Shown one piece after another: positions 35,637-48,892 of a DNA stretch of 64,000 nt (its first letter is position 1; every line of letters begins with the position of its first letter). The translations under genes and the position numbers were made by a program. Source of the stretch: Lophius americanus (taxonomy: Eukaryota; Chordata; Actinopteri; Lophiiformes; Lophiidae); assembly GCA_037951165.1 (NCBI GenBank), contig JBBDHG010000134.1, positions 2,347,501 through 2,411,500 on the forward strand, in the 5' to 3' direction. Under the pieces are notes generated by a model. That model was not told the DNA's origin and ran no database searches. It saw only the letters and a list, made by a program, of their open reading frames with translations.

Positions 35637-36350
35637 GCGACGACGGTAGCACCAAACAAAACACTGACAACACAACAAAAACAGCGCCCCCTCCCCCAAA
35701 CAAACGTTCACCCACACATTTCTGGCTCGCTCTCCCAGCTTGACAGGATGAATACCTCGCTGCAGCCGGCCCCATTCCTGTCCATTATTAGTTTCCTGCC
35801 CTCTCGTTTTGTCCTCTATACGACGATGATGCAACAGGGAGCGCGTTGCACAAATGACTCGCCACTGATTTTATACACTCTGTCGATATGAACGCTATGA
35901 ACATTCAGACAGATAAGCTCGGAAGCACGGCTTTTTACCCATAACTGCCCCCCCTCACGTAGACGAGAGCACATTACAGCATAATCTCCTTTTATTCCCA
36001 CAATGTACAGAGGTTTGTATATATGACTTTATTTTATTTCAGGGTTGTTTTTTTATGTGATTTGACTCTTTTGTATTAACGTATCATTAGTGGCATTTAT
36101 ATGAAGCAGAAAAAAAAGGGCTTGTAAGTTTTGAATTGGCAGGGACTTCTTCAGATTTGAACCTATCATGAGTTTTATCGGTAGATTGTTTTTGGGGTGC
36201 AAGTACAAATAACTCCTCTCCGGTAATCATTGCTGCAACCTTGAATATCAGTAATATTGATTTGTTCCCAATTCACTACTGACATGACTTCTGAATAAAC
36301 TTTCAAATGTATGTATTTTTAAAAATAAATCATGTCTGCCTCATTATTTC
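35637..36350 (+). other. dock1: dock1 3' UTR with two polyadenylation signals
   Basis: No further reading frame follows the TGA. AATAAA hexamers occur at 36294-36299 and 36324-36329, so the transcript probably ends near 36315-36350. The 3' limit is inferred from the hexamers, not observed. Confidence 0.75.
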
Positions 36351-36918
36351 GCTGCTGGAAATAGATGCGAGTGTTTTTTTGTATTTCTTGAATCCAAACA
36401 TACGCTTTGTTTCATCACTTCTGCTGAGCACCTGGTAATGAAGCTCTCCGCCGACTTGATTGACAGCAGTCACAGCAGCCATTTCATTATCAACACGCAG
36501 GCGTCTCATAGTGGTGAGTGTAACGCTTCTCAATGGCTTCTATACCGGCTAAAGCAATCTCATTTGCATAATGTGAATCTAGAAGGTGGCCCATATTCAG
36601 TGCCGATGAGCCGACAAACCACACATACCGCATTTGTCCTGCTTCATGCAATCTTAGATTCTGCTTTTATTGGAAATGCTGAAGGTCATGTGTAAATTTC
36701 TTTACTATAAACTGCTGCAGTGTAATTACCCGCCTTGTTAGGAATGATTCATTGCCATTTAATTTTTTTCCGGAGAAAAACTCATATTTCTAAATGCTAA
36801 TATTTGATTTTCTTCAAAACTTTTCCACACTCAGCAACCAACTAGAGATTTGGTGCTCTTCCCTAGTTACACTGTTATGGAATTTCTATTTTTTCCATGC
36901 CCATGGTAACAAATTGGA

Positions 36919-37439
36919 CTTAAAGGTACAGTGCATAAAATTTAGTGGCATTTAGTGGTGCAGTTTAGGCCACTATGAGTCTTCGTGTCATAAGGTCCTC
37001 AGGCAGGGGCCAAATGAAGAGAACGAATATAGCTATCTTCTACTATGTTTGATTTTATGTGATTTATAAATATCACATATATTATTAACATTTACACTTT
37101 ATTGTCTTCACCAACCACAAAACAAATGAAAAAAATAGGTATTTTTTATTTTTTATTCTTTTACTTATTTAATCTCTTAGACACTCCATAAGAACCGCTG
37201 GGTCAATAATGTTTTAAACATTAAAAAAAACAAAAACTTATGAAATGGTTTCAGGATTTAATAACATTCAACATCATAATAGCAGCAACGATTTTATAAG
37301 AATTGTGTATTTCATGGGAAATGGTTGATTTTAAGTCAACTAGCTCACCGTTACTCCTTTTGCCATAATTTGACAACTCAAATTGTTTGATAAAAAATTT
37401 TATTGAAAGGTATTTTACAATTACACATTGTACTTTTTT
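36919..37439. mobile_element. MITE with TTAAAGGTACAGTG termini
   Basis: The left end CTTAAAGGTACAGTGCATAA + AATTTAGTGGCATTTAGTGG is inverted at the right end (TTACACATTGTACTTTTTT). The inner text (TTAGTGGTGCAG.., ACTTTATTGTCTTC) belongs to a widespread teleost MITE of about 500 bp. It has no coding capacity. Confidence 0.75.
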
Positions 37440-37799
37440 GGGTTGAATCAACTAATATTATGTCTCTAGGTGAAAATGTTTAGCTAGTTTGAGACAGCGA
37501 TTTCAAGTGGATTTTTTTTTGCATTACTTATCCAAACAGAGTAGTAGAGATGCTACCAACAGGTACCGTCAGGTAGCACACACTGTTCTATAAGAAATAG
37601 TGACTCGGAATGAGTTAAACCAAACATTTGATCAGACAATTAAAGGGTTAAACAGTCAAATTAACAGAGTCATCTTTAAATACATATGCATTGTTGATTT
37701 TTAAAGCACATAAAGTCAGTTTGAATAGTCAAGGGATAATATCCAGGGAGGCTATTGCATGTTTCCACACTGGACAAAATCCTGCTTCAATAAAAATAT

Positions 37800-38025
37800 G
37801 TTTTTAAGTTAGCTGGAAATACTCATTATGGGGGGGGTTTGAGTTATTTTCAAGACTCCTCCACTTAACAAGATACTCAAGAGGCATTGTCTAAAAACAA
37901 GCCTCCATATCTCCCTGATATTTAACCTGTTGAGTGATTGCCTCGTGTACCAGGTGCAATAAGATATTCTGACTAGAAACCAGACAAATAAACTTTGTGA
38001 GATTTAGAGTTTTTGCAGTGCATGA
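37800..38025 (+). mobile_element. MITE relic, second copy of the TTTTTGCAGTG family
   Basis: Shares with 2590-2780 the ordered landmarks CATTGTCTAAAAACAAGCCT, AGGTGCAATAAGATATTCTG and TTAGAGTTTTTGCAGTGCAT. Same orientation. Confidence 0.6.
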
Positions 38026-38039
38026 TATCGGGTAAGCAG

Positions 38040-38200
38040 GAAGGTAAATCCTGGACAATTTGCCAGTTCATAACAGGGCCATCACACCGAGACAAACAAT
38101 CATTCACTCTCAGACCACCCCGAAAACGGAGGGGAGAAAATGGAATATGGGAGTAGGCCTGAATCTTCCTGCTGGGAGGCCACGTCCCTGTGTAGCATCC
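38040..38200 (-). mobile_element. tRNA-derived-SINE-like teleost repeat, antisense fragment
   Basis: TCCTGGACAATTTGCCAGTT, GGGCCATCACACCGAGACAA + ACAATCATTCACTCTCAGACC and GGAATATGGGAG are the reverse complement of the 3' half of the repeat seen at 43048-43318. The promoter half is missing. Confidence 0.65.
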
Positions 38201-38739
38201 TCCCAAGACAGATATAATGTCCAGTCATCATTTTGGCACAAATATTTGGAAATACAGCCTCCGTGTTTCCCTTGTGTATCTTTGGTGTTTTAAAAAACAG
38301 TTGTAGGTCTTATAAGTGAATCACTGGATTCTTTCTAGTCAGCTTTATTAGTCATTTAGACACAGATTTGAAGGAAACAATTCCATTATTTTGTTTACAG
38401 CCTGTTCCCAGCCGTTATTTGCCCTCTGGTGAATCTGAGCTGCAGTAAAGTTGCACTGTTGCACCTTGAATATCTAAGCCGTGCATTTACATATTCTGTT
38501 TATGTACTTACAGTCGTTTTGTGTAATAAAAGTAGTGTGCCTGCTCCAGGTGGCTCATATTCCTTTATGGACACTTTGTTGAGAGGTTGTCTGCCTGAGG
38601 AGAAATGCCTAAAACTGAAGCATCTGTTGTGTGAAGGTGTTTTCATCTCTTGAAAGATACTGTCTAAAAAGCTCCCTTTCTCTAATTAGAACATTGACTA
38701 CCTTGATGTTTTATTTGAGGAAATCTGTCTTTGGAGGAG

Positions 38740-39505
38740 ACCTACAATACTGTAGCGGCTCACCCCAATGCTGGTGGCATATCAGGTGACGTTTCTTCAT
38801 CCAAGGGCATTTCTGGAGCTTCATCAGAGCTTGGAAAGGTAAGGTAAGAATGGAAGAACCATCGTTAGAATTCAATGAAGGCTATTAAATGATCATATTA
38901 TTTCACAGGCCAGAATTCCAATTCTTAAACACCAGCTCTAAAGAGTATTGTACCCTCTGCAGCCGAACAACTCTGATGACTGGAGGTCAGTCTCTGAGAC
39001 GGTAATCCCACGACGTCACACTGTCACCTTCATGTCGGACCGTAGGTCTAATGCTCTTCTAGTGGAATGCTGTGTTTGGTTTCCTACAGATGTAACAGGA
39101 TCCCTGTCTTCAAACAGCTCAACATTCCACTTATAAGACCAGGAAAGATTATCTTAGAAGCTCTGTAGGTCATCCAGGTGTGTTCTGGTCTGTTGATGGA
39201 GGATGTGAAGAAACAGGTCTGGCAGCGATCAGGTCTGGGTCAAGTCCAGTTGGAACCAGGTATTCATTCAGTTTGATACTTTTTGGTATTTAGTGTCTAA
39301 GGGGAAGACCCTTATTTTTACACAGACCCAGTTGGTATCAGAGAATAATTATTGGTTCAATAAGTTCAGTCGTCATTTAAAGCCAGTGTTTTCTGTTTAT
39401 TCAAGGTTGTTTTATCTTATAGTTGGTTTGATAATCTGACACAGTTTAGAATGTGAAACAAAATAAAAGAGATAAGAAGGGGATCCAATACTTTTTGCAG
39501 AAGGT
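38740..39505 (-). mobile_element. Tc1/mariner transposase relic, antisense
   Basis: The minus strand around 39035-39125 reads like the YVW-KPNTAF--KN--PTVKHGG region of Tc1 transposases. The + strand phrase is GTAGGTCTAATGCTCTTCTA + GTGGAATGCTGTGTTTGG. The right edge GGGGATCCAATACTTTTTGC + AG is a Tc1-type terminal repeat. The other terminus was not found. The same family recurs at 60430-61312. Confidence 0.65.
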
Positions 39506-40559
39506 GCTGCTCCTCAATTACTCTTTTGACTTGTATATTTCTGATTTTGAGTTCATCTGGATGTGGTAAAGGTTTTCAGTGATTATTTCTGAGGGTAAAA
39601 GCTGATAGTCATTACAGCTAACATTTTCTCGTCCCAGTTCTTGTACGGACCAGGTGTGTTTGGTCAATCAGTGAAATCCATTTAACCCTGGCGAGAACTG
39701 ATCACTCTTGTGATCTGAATACAGGAACAGTCTGTGCACCATGGGACCTTCATTTGGCTCCTGTCTAGCTGATGGATTGCCCTCCAAACACAGAGAGAAA
39801 TTGTGTGTATAATATTCGATAAAAATGCAGGCATTACTATCTTACCAATATCATTTTTCCTTCTTTGCTCATTTCCTCTTCCCGCTCCTCGCTACCCGGC
39901 TCCGTCTCAGGGCCATTACCCTGGCTAAAGCGCCGGCCCATACTTTGCCTACAGTAACAGAAACAGGATGGTGTTCATTAAAGCTTTTACTCAGTGCTAA
40001 TGAGCCTTCGACCCGCTGCACTCTTGAATTGAACATCGCACCTCTGGAATTTATGGTTTCAATTGATCCCATGTGAGAAGCTTAGCACATGTGGAAGGTG
40101 TGACCTGAGAAGAATAATGACCTTTAATGACCAATGGCTAATCAAAAGCCTCTAAATGCCGATCAATAGTGAGCGTAGGAGTGTTGGTCACAGCACCACT
40201 AAAGAGCAGGCTATTATGGTTTGAACATTAAAGGCTTTTATTGTTCGCACTGAATGGTATTGGATGTACGTGTAGGACGATTGTGGTGCTGTTTGAAGGA
40301 AGTTGGCGGTCGAAATAAAACAACTCCGCGAATTGATCTGTATTGGGAAGGATGTATCCCTCAGTTTGCTTCTGAAGACATCAGAGGTGATATGTCACAA
40401 CCACAGGAGGACAATAGGGAGGCATCGAACCTCCATGAAGAGTTTTGTCCCGATAGAGCAACACTTTACAGTGTAAGGGTCGTCAGGTGTGGCCAGATCA
40501 CTTCCCTTCAAGGCTTCCACCTACCATTGTGTTCCTGCCGGCCAATGTAATACCAGTTA

Positions 40560-40760
40560 AAGTCCCACAAATAACAAGATTCTTCTTCTTCAAGGTCCAA
40601 CATTCCCAGAGCCCCCGACCAGCAGTGAGGGTTGGTTTTCTTATCTTCTTCTTCGTCATTTGGCTTTTCCCTTTCAGGGTCGCCACAGAGGATCATAAGT
40701 TTCCATCCATCATCAAGTGCCAGTGCAGGTTTACGGTACCAATGACAGTATTTTAAACGG
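40560..40760 (-). mobile_element. RTE-type LINE 3' end, antisense fragment
   Basis: TTATCTTCTTCTTCGTCATT + TGGCTTTTCCCTTTCAGGGT + CGCCACAG is the reverse complement of the RTE 3' end (CTGTGGCGACCCCTAA..GGG.AAAGCCGAAAGAAGAAG). Only this tail is clear. Its limits are approximate. Confidence 0.6.
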
Positions 40761-41329
40761 GAACCCCGGTCAATCTGGTTCCGAATCAGTTTCCTGTTCA
40801 GCATATTCATTTGCCATGAGTTTTACGCAAACCTTTTTCTGTGTGCTGGAACTTTGGATATTGAGTGATAGACAAAAAATCGGAAAAGAAATACGGAAAA
40901 TACAGACAAAGATGTAAAAAGGAAATAAGAGCCATCACAGTTCTGTCAGCCTCTCAGATCAACTACGGGGCCCTTTCATTCTTATTGCACAATGAAAGTA
41001 ACATCCCATAATGATACACCTTGGCACTTGCATGAGTTCCTTGTTAGCTCTGATGTCTTTCATCTCCATTCCTAGTCTCCTCTGTGGGCTTTGATGTCTT
41101 TATTCTTCTCCGGGTTTAATTTCCCAGGATTGCATTGTAGGCATGTGTCTGATGTATCTCCTGCACGCGTTGAAGAGAGAAGTTGCGGAGCTCAGACATC
41201 AGGAGGAATCTCAGGGTGGAACCGCTGCTCCTTCAGGCCTGGTCGTTGGTTCAGGATGTTTCCAGGGTGCCTCCCAATGTTTTTTCAGGGCTCTTAACTT
41301 CTCTTTCCTCTCTCATCTACGTCGTTTGT

Positions 41330-42260
41330 CTGAATCTTACTCTGTGTCAATGACGGGGATTTTTTCACAAAGCCGAATATTGCAACACCACCTTAATCTG
41401 CCTCTGATCATCTTATTTCACTGAAAAGGTTAAAGTCGATTTCAGTATAACTTGAACCCCCACAGAGGGGAACAAGTAAAAAGACTTTAATGCTTATCTT
41501 GGAGATTATTTGGATACAGTATTGTTTGTCTTTTCAAGAATCTTGTTTTTTTTTAATATATCTCATTCATCTAGGTCATGGTAACACTGGAAGTTGAACA
41601 AGATGAAATACACCAACCTTCGAGGATTTTTTAAGGTTCTTGTTGTGACACAACCTTAATCTGCCTCAAACCAGTTTTGTTGAGTCGAAAGGTTCTGAAC
41701 AGATTTTACCTGATGATATTGAGACTTATCCAGAATATGATATGGATTTAGTGTTATTTTTTCACAAAGGCTGCTATGATGATCCCATGACCTTCCCCGA
41801 TCTACCTCTGAATTGTTTGGATAACGTAAAACGTTTTGAACAAATTTCTATGAAATGTTGTGCAACAGTGGACCCTGGAGAGGGGAACCACAAATTCGAT
41901 TTTGAGGCTTATCTGGGAGATGATACGGATCCAGTATCACACCTTACTCTTCCTCTGATTGGCTAAGATATCTATCTATCTATCTAAGATATCTTTTTTA
42001 AGTCATTCAATCAAAACTTTTGTAAAAACATGGCTCCTTCTGAGGGGAACAGGTGATTTGATTTTGACGATAAAGCATTATTTTCTGATAGAATCCTACT
42101 ATTGCATCTCACGCTTCTTCTGATTGGTTTGGACAACTGAAAATATTTTGAACTTGTTTTTTTAGACTGGGCCCAGGAGAGAGGAACAGATGATTTTGAG
42201 GCTTACCTGGATGGAGATATGCATCCAGTATTATTCTTTAACGGGGCTCAGGTTTGTTGG
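41330..42260. repeat. Degenerate long tandem repeat, about five units
   Basis: The landmark GAGAGGGGAACCA..GATTTTGAGGCTTATCTGG + GAGATGATACGGATCCAGTAT recurs with changes. Its GAGGCTTA part lies near 41489, 41721, 41904, 42066 and 42198. CTTACTCTTCCTCTGATTGG-type blocks (41395, 41945, 42110) and ACCTTAATCTGCCTC (41388, 41652) recur between. Unit length varies from about 130 to 230 bp. The 74-codon frame 41742-41966 lies in it and is not considered a gene. Confidence 0.75.
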
Positions 42261-43047
42261 ATTGCAATCATAAGTTTGTTCAATGTGTGAACTGGGAAAG
42301 AAAGTTCCATCCGAGTCATAATTCACTTATCAAGAACACCCAAAGCTCGCTCCATATCCGGCCCTACAAATTGAATGGGAAAAAGAGAGAAGCATTTCAG
42401 CGGCGGTAATATTACATAGTTAACTGGCAGCTATTTCAATAGGCTCTCGGTGATTTGTGCTCGGGCATTATGCGTCACCCTCTCTCTCTCCTCAAAGCGC
42501 TGGGGAAAGCATCGCTTAATTGAGAGGATTTCCAGAGGCTTTGGGGGCCGGACGCTGTGAGTGAGCTCCGTCTCTCTGGGAGAAATGTATTTACAACGCA
42601 TTCTATCCCCGTCTCATTTGTCATTTCAGCCTGGAATAAGATGTATATTTCCCTACCCTCTTGACACGCTTTCATATGCTGGGAGGCTGCAAGTGTGCAC
42701 ACTTCTCTGTAAGTGTCTCCTTTGCATAATGAACAAGGACAGTATTGCCATAAATCAACAGTATATATCCAATCACAGCTGCCTGGGAGCTTTTTCATGG
42801 CTTTTTTTTTTCCCCCAACAAATTGAGACTTAGTTTAACTTCTCCACGCTGAGCACGCCCGCATCAGTTGGCAAACACCTTGCAGATATGAGGCTGCAGA
42901 TTTAATAGATAAATGAGACACTTTTTGAGTATCTCAAAAAGTGTCTTTTTTTGAGTCTTTGCCTTCTTACTCTCACCCTTAAAATATGACAGACCGTTCT
43001 TTAGGTTAGAAAAAAGTTTTTTAATGAACAGGAATGGCATACCTATA

Positions 43048-43318
43048 GGTGCACAGTGGGTGACAGAGTTGCCTCACAGCAAGAAGGTTCTGGGTTCAAT
43101 TTCCCCTGTGGCCTTGGGGCGTATCCTCGTCTTCATCCCTCTGGGTGCTCCCGTTTCCTCTCACAGACCAGAAATCATGCAGTAACGGTGAACTGGTGAC
43201 TGGGAATAGCCTGTAGGTGTGAATTGTCCGTTTTCCTCAATGTGTCCCTGTGATGAACAGGTGACTTGTCCAGACCTTTGTCTCGCCCAGTGTCAGCCGG
43301 GATAGGATCCAGCCCCTT
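43048..43318 (+). mobile_element. tRNA-derived-SINE-like teleost repeat with A/B-box-like promoter
   Basis: GGTGCACAGTGGGTGACAGA + GTTGCCTCACAGCAAGAAGG + TTCTGGGTTCAATTTCC: an A-box-like segment at 43050 and a B-box-like GGTTCAATTTCC at 43093 suggest tRNA ancestry. The element continues with TGTGCTCCCGTTTCCTCTCA-like, GTAGGTGTGAATTGTCCG and GTGTCAGCCGGGATAGGATC + CAGCCCC, the standard phrases of this very common fish repeat. Confidence 0.75.
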
Positions 43319-44376
43319 AACCCAGTCCCCTGATCTGTTCTCACTAGTGTTGTTCACATGTTACATATTAAGACAAATATGTACCGTCAAGCAAAGAGTT
43401 CAGATATATGTCGCCCAGGAGTTTACTGTCACGCTAGGCCCACTTAGCGTGCTAGCAGACTCACCGTGACAATCTGACATAGACATGTAGTCCTGGGCGA
43501 CAGCACACACAAAAACCTCATGCCAACTTCTTACATTTCTTACAAGCTTTAGAGAAAATGTCAAGCTTAGCTTTCATTTAATGTGTTTATAGCGGGGATT
43601 ATGCACAAATACATTTATCTTCCGATGAGAGATGACCCTTTGTACCAGATTAAGCTGCCACTAGCTAATTCCCATCTTTAGTCCCAGCATAAACATTCTC
43701 CAGATCGAGAGAAAAATCAATTCACTGAAACTTAATATGAGCAGGAGCGGCTAATGATCACATTTCACTCACTGCTGGAGCCTGAGCGCTCTTTTCTGAC
43801 AAATTAGAAGAAAGCTCCAAGGACAGTTCAGCAAAACCAACAAAACACAACTCTCTCAAGGTAGAAAACATTTTATCTGTAAAATCCCACAATAAATGTG
43901 GGTTTTCATCCTGCCACGATCGAAAACATGCAATGTGCCAAATCACAACCGTGTTGATACAAGATTCCAATGAGGAGAGATTGACACCAGAAGATTAAGT
44001 CCACATAGACTAAATTGATGAAGATGTTTTCTTAAGTTACAGCTCCTTCTGCACCCGTCGGCCAACGTAAGAAACAGACAAGAAAAAAACCAGGGGTGAA
44101 ACTGGAAAACACAGAGAGGGTGATGTGGTTGTTTTTCTATCCACTACCCTTACCGCTATATTCTCACTGAAAAATGTAAGTAAAGCCAGTAGAAATGCCC
44201 TTCAAAAGTTGACATTTCATGTTTTATTTGGGGGAAAAAGTTGAATGGATACATGTCCTTTAACCAGAGTTATATTTCTGTAAGTACCAGTCCTCCTGCG
44301 TGAATAAAGATCACGTGTGCTTCTGCCACCTCTGTATAAACATGGCTGAAAAAAACATCATCATATCCCATCTCCT

Positions 44377-44435
44377 CCTCCTCCTCCCCCTAGTCCTCTT
44401 CCTCCTCCTCCTCCCCCTAATCCTCTTCCTCCTTC
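44377..44435. repeat. CTC/CTT imperfect repeat
   Basis: CTCCTCCTCCTCCCCCTAGT + CCTCTTCCTCCTCCTCCTCC + CCCTAATCCTCTTCCTCC is about two and a half copies of a roughly 27-bp pyrimidine unit. Confidence 0.9.
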
Positions 44436-44962
44436 CCGTATTTACCGATACGATCCATAGTTAACTGTCTAATAAAAAAGAAAAGGCCATTAAAGACTCA
44501 AAGCAACCGGGGAACTGCCACATTAAATGTCAGCCTGTGCAGAAATCATAAAGAACAGATTTGCCTCATGTCACCCACCGTCATCCAGACATGCAGCTGC
44601 CTGTCGGAGCTGCTTGTAAACAAACATGTGTCTCCGGCAGCAATCAATAGACGTCAGGCTGACAGTGGAGTGTTATGTAGCTGTCACTGATAGTGTCACG
44701 CAGGAACCCTCCCCATCACACCACACTTGTCACCGAGTGGATCAGTCAGCAGACTGGGAGGAATCCTGTTATCCTTTGTATGGTGAGAATGAGAAGAACG
44801 TGGCTGCTGGTATTTTTTTTTTTTCTCTTCAGAAATATGAACTGTAAACATTTGGTAGCCCTTTCAAATGTCACTAATAGTAGATTCTTGATTTCATTTA
44901 TTGAAGGCTCATCAGATTTTTCCCCCTGTTGGGGGTAGAACTAACTATTACATTCAGCAACA

Positions 44963-45195
44963 ATTCATCCATCCATCCTTTTTCTCACACTTATCCGGGG
45001 ATCGGGTCGCGGTTGCAGCAGGCTAAGAAGGGCATTCCACACATCCCTCTCCTCAGCAACACTCTCCAGCTCATGGTGGGGGACCCGGAGTTGTTCCCAG
45101 GCCAGATGAGAGATACCATCCCTCCAGTGAGTTCTGGGTCCATCGGGAGCACCTCGCAATGGCCGCAAAAACATGGCCGCAACACAGCAGTATGA
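44963..45195 (-). mobile_element. Non-LTR retrotransposon C-terminal fragment, antisense
   Basis: On the minus strand it encodes APDGPRTHWRDGISHLAWEQ, then PHHELESVAEERDVWNALLS and LLQPRPDPR. This is the C-terminal end of a fish LINE (APGKTQDTLEGL..LGTP..ELEEVAGERDVWASLL-LLPPRPDPG). The + strand CATCCATCCATCC + TTTTTCTCACACTTATCCGG marks its 3' end. Family not assigned. Confidence 0.7.
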
Positions 45196-45479
45196 GCCGT
45201 CAGGAATGTCCTTTGCTCTGTGGGAAGGGATAATTCTCTGGTTCTGAACTTTTAGCTCCATGATTACAGCCATGTGACAGTGAAGGTGTAACCAGGACCA
45301 CCTCATGTTGTTGATGTTCATGTTCCACAGTGTTAACTCATTGAAACGCAGCAGATCTCATGTTAATGTTTGTGTTGACTGCTCGTTTTATAAAGCTGTG
45401 TTGGAAGTCAAAGACTAATCTTGTCTTCTCCTTCATCATCTCGCCTCATCTAATGTTGTCTTCTTTTACGTTATGTTGA

Positions 45480-45665
45480 CAGATACACAGACAGACAGAC
45501 AGATAGACACATAGATAGAGATTAGATAACAGATAATAGATTAACTTGTCTTATATCATCTTAACTTGTCCAATATTATCTTCTCTCATCTTTTTTAATC
45601 TTATCTTATTTTGTCTTGTCTTATCTTATCTAATCTTGTCTTATCTTAACTTACCCTCCCTTATA
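45480..45665. repeat. AGAC/AGAT and CTTAT simple-sequence region
   Basis: ACAGACAGACAGACAGATAG is followed by a degenerate TTATCTTGTCTTATCTTATC pentanucleotide-like region. Confidence 0.85.
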
Positions 45666-45829
45666 TTATTAGATTAGAGAACGGGACAATGGTTTGATTA
45701 GGAGTTCACTCTCAGCTTCAGATGGAAATAACTTTTATTGATTTATTGAGATTTTACTGAGTATTGATTGAAAAAAGACTTTCTGATATTTCTGATGGGA
45801 ATATTGTTGATCTTTTTCAGAGCAAAAAG

Positions 45830-46412
45830 TATTTATATTTGCATCATATGATCATTTTAATTTAATTTTATTAATATCATTATTATTTCTTTTGTGATTG
45901 TTATCTTTTACATTATTATAATTATTACTTTTAAAATAATTATTGTTCTTGTTATTATTTTATTTTTATTGATTTAATTGTGATTGCTATTAGTATACCT
46001 ATTGACTTTTTGTACTATTTTATTATTGCTGTTATTAATAATTTTCTTATTTTTTACCTGTTACTTGTTATTGTTGTTTGTATTATTAGTAGTATCATTA
46101 TTGGCCTATTGTTTCATTTTAGTATAATTGATCCGATTGTTATGGTCATTATTGTTGCTATTGTTAATGTCATTATTCACATGATGATTATAGTAATTAT
46201 TAGTACTATAATCATCAATATTAATATTGTTAATGTTATTATCCTTTTATTACATTTATTGTTGGTATTGTAAGTATCAATATTGTCCTCAAATTACCAT
46301 TTTTATTTTCGGCATCATTATTATTACTGTTATTACTGTTAATAATTAACATTATGATGATTATTTTTACCCAATTTCTTTTACTTTAATGTTATTAGTA
46401 GTAGTAGTAGGC
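45830..46412. repeat. ATT/GTT trinucleotide-rich low-complexity tract
   Basis: About 580 bp of almost only T, A and G in ATTATT/ATTGTT/AATATT-like triplets, ending in (TAG)n at 46396-46410. It gives a 97-codon frame of Ile, Val, Leu and Phe residues that mimics a membrane protein but is a composition artefact. Confidence 0.9.
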
Positions 46413-48892
46413 TATCAAATGGGAAATGGACTGCACTTATTCAACACTTTTCTAGTCTGTTGACCACTCCAATGCTTTTTTACAACATGAGTCAGCATTC
46501 ACCCCTTCACACAAACATTCATACAGTGACGATAGAATCACAGTCACCATTAACACCACCGTACACACACCAATGGAACAGCCGGTTAGGGTTCAGTGTT
46601 TTATTATTATTGGTGTTGCTGTTGTTCAGCAGCAAAGTCAAAAATGTGCATAATTACTATTTGGGTGCTGTTAATTCCTGCTTGAGCTGAACTTTCACAG
46701 AACGGAACTTAGTTGTTTAACTCTGAAGTTCTTTAAATTCTGCATGATTAAGATCGATACTATTATCAAATTTGGCGATGTTGATTTATTTTCCTCTCAG
46801 AAAAGCTGCACATTCTGGCTGATGACGTGTATCTAGTTTGATTGAGCAGCCCTGATGGCGCCGTGTCTGAAGCCATGCTGCCCTCATCTGGACGATGACG
46901 TCAGTGCATCCGGCAATCACGTCACACTCAGTCATTACCGTAGTGACATAAAACCTTTGGCTGTGATTTTAAGGTCAAATGAATCTTTTTGACATTGTGA
47001 CACCACCAGCACCATCTTACATCAAATTATATCCACATTGTCTTTGCATCAGTGAACTGAAACGGCACTTATTCAGTGGCTGATGGGAATTTTGGAGATG
47101 AAGTGTCTGTGCTTACTAAATCTCATTTCATAGATCTACTGCGTTTCTTTTTTTTAAAGAGCGCACTGAGAGGAAGGGGGAGAGAGAGAAAGAGAGCGAG
47201 AAAGAGAGACGAGGCTGACTCCTTAACTCCTGGAGATGGCGAGCCGGAACCGGAAGTACTTGCTCAGAGGGGACAATGTAGCATCTAATTAACTCCTCCT
47301 ATGCCTCACAGCCAGATGAATGTGTGACATTTAGGTGCTATTGATGAAATTTCAGATGAGGTTACTGATCCAAGAGGATTGAAACGCAAAGTTGAACTCA
47401 GGCTCTACTCAAAAAATATGTTTTGTTAAGTATCTTGAACACTTGGACTTCCATTTGCATATATTTATTCACCTGCCCAACAAAGCAACAGGTCCCGGGT
47501 TGAATTAACTCCTGCAGAGTTGTTTTCAATATTTTTTTCACCGATGCAGCATCATGAGACAAATTGACACAAAATGTTTATTGCGAAGTTCACCGAAGGC
47601 ACCGAAGGCACCGAAGGAGCGGTTTGCCTGGCATGAGATATGAGATGCATAGAACCTTGTCCATGGTTGTGCGGAACCTAATGTTCTTCTGATGGCTGAG
47701 GAGGTACCGCTGCTGGTTTTAGATACATTCATCCACGCTGCAGCACGAGTAGGATTGAGATAAAGAAACGGAACTTGAGACACCAGAATAATGGGCATCA
47801 GAGAGAAAACTACATTATAGAAATAAATATTCAAACATCTAATCACTCGCTTGTTCAAGATGGGAAAAAAAAAGTTTCATTTGGATTTTATTAATATTGT
47901 TTATCGGTCTGGTTCCTTATCAATACTCTCACCAGACATTTTCTATTGCTAAATAATAGGTTTTTTTTAAATAAATAATTTCTCAGAACTGGTTTAGAAT
48001 TCAGTATGTCATACTGTATAATCCAATGTTGCTCCTTAAAGTTATGTAAAATCTCATTGGAAAAACTGATAATTATGCAAATTTATCTTCTGAGTTTAAA
48101 CATTGGGCATTACTGTGAGATATTTTTCAATTAGTCAGAAATGAAAGCGAAGGTTTTTATTCATGATATTCATTGAGTTGGCCAGTGTGCCGTGAGTCTT
48201 CTGCTTTGATGGGAAAATCAAATACGAGCAATTATCTTCTTGCTTTGCTACATCTTCTGCGTGTTTTATTATTTCACAGCTTTAAAGTATAAGTGTGATT
48301 CCTAATCCCTCGGCTACACACACATTAAAAAAATATTGTTCCAAAGTGATCTTCATTTGTAAGCTTTTCAGGATATCAAGCTACCTGCTAAAGCTGAACA
48401 AATGAAATGTATTTGGACATGGCTTGAATAAAATATATTTTTTAGTAGTTTAAAGTAGTTCAGAATTAATCAATTTTGCCTTTTACACCCGAATGTCACT
48501 CTGAAGCGCCTTATAGTGGCAGACAACTAAAGAGGAGTTGTGGAAATTCTCATTGGACCAACATGAAGTCAATATTGTATTCTGGTTGTTGATTGGTTAG
48601 GGAGGACGTCCTCCCTTGGAGGATCATTTCCTGTGTTTTTGACCAATTGTAGATAGTAGAAGTAGTAGATCCCGCCTCCAGAGCAGAATAAGGTAAGCCT
48701 GTCCTCCTCTGCTCTCCACTTCACACAAACTGCCTTTGTCTGGCCTGTAGGTGTCGCTGTTGAAGCCTAATTTCCTTTTTCAAAGAAGATATAAAAATAT
48801 TTTAGAAATGATGCTGAGATTTGGTGATGGTTAATTTCAACCAATTATTCTTCGTATATGTGTATCTCCCTCTTGCCTCTCATAAACGGAAA

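Noticed and set aside
45980..46273. 97-codon frame rich in Ile/Val/Leu that looks like a multi-pass membrane protein
   Set aside because: It lies wholly in an ATT/GTT trinucleotide-rich low-complexity tract. The composition explains the residues.
47538..47858. Minus-strand 106-codon frame with a hydrophobic stretch near its N terminus, in the interval where mammals carry NPS (between DOCK1 and FOXI)
   Set aside because: It lacks the conserved SFRNGVGTG neuropeptide S core and lies on the strand opposite to the expected one. Its Phe-Gly-Ala repeat comes from a 9-base CACCGAAGG repeat. There is no evidence that it is a gene.
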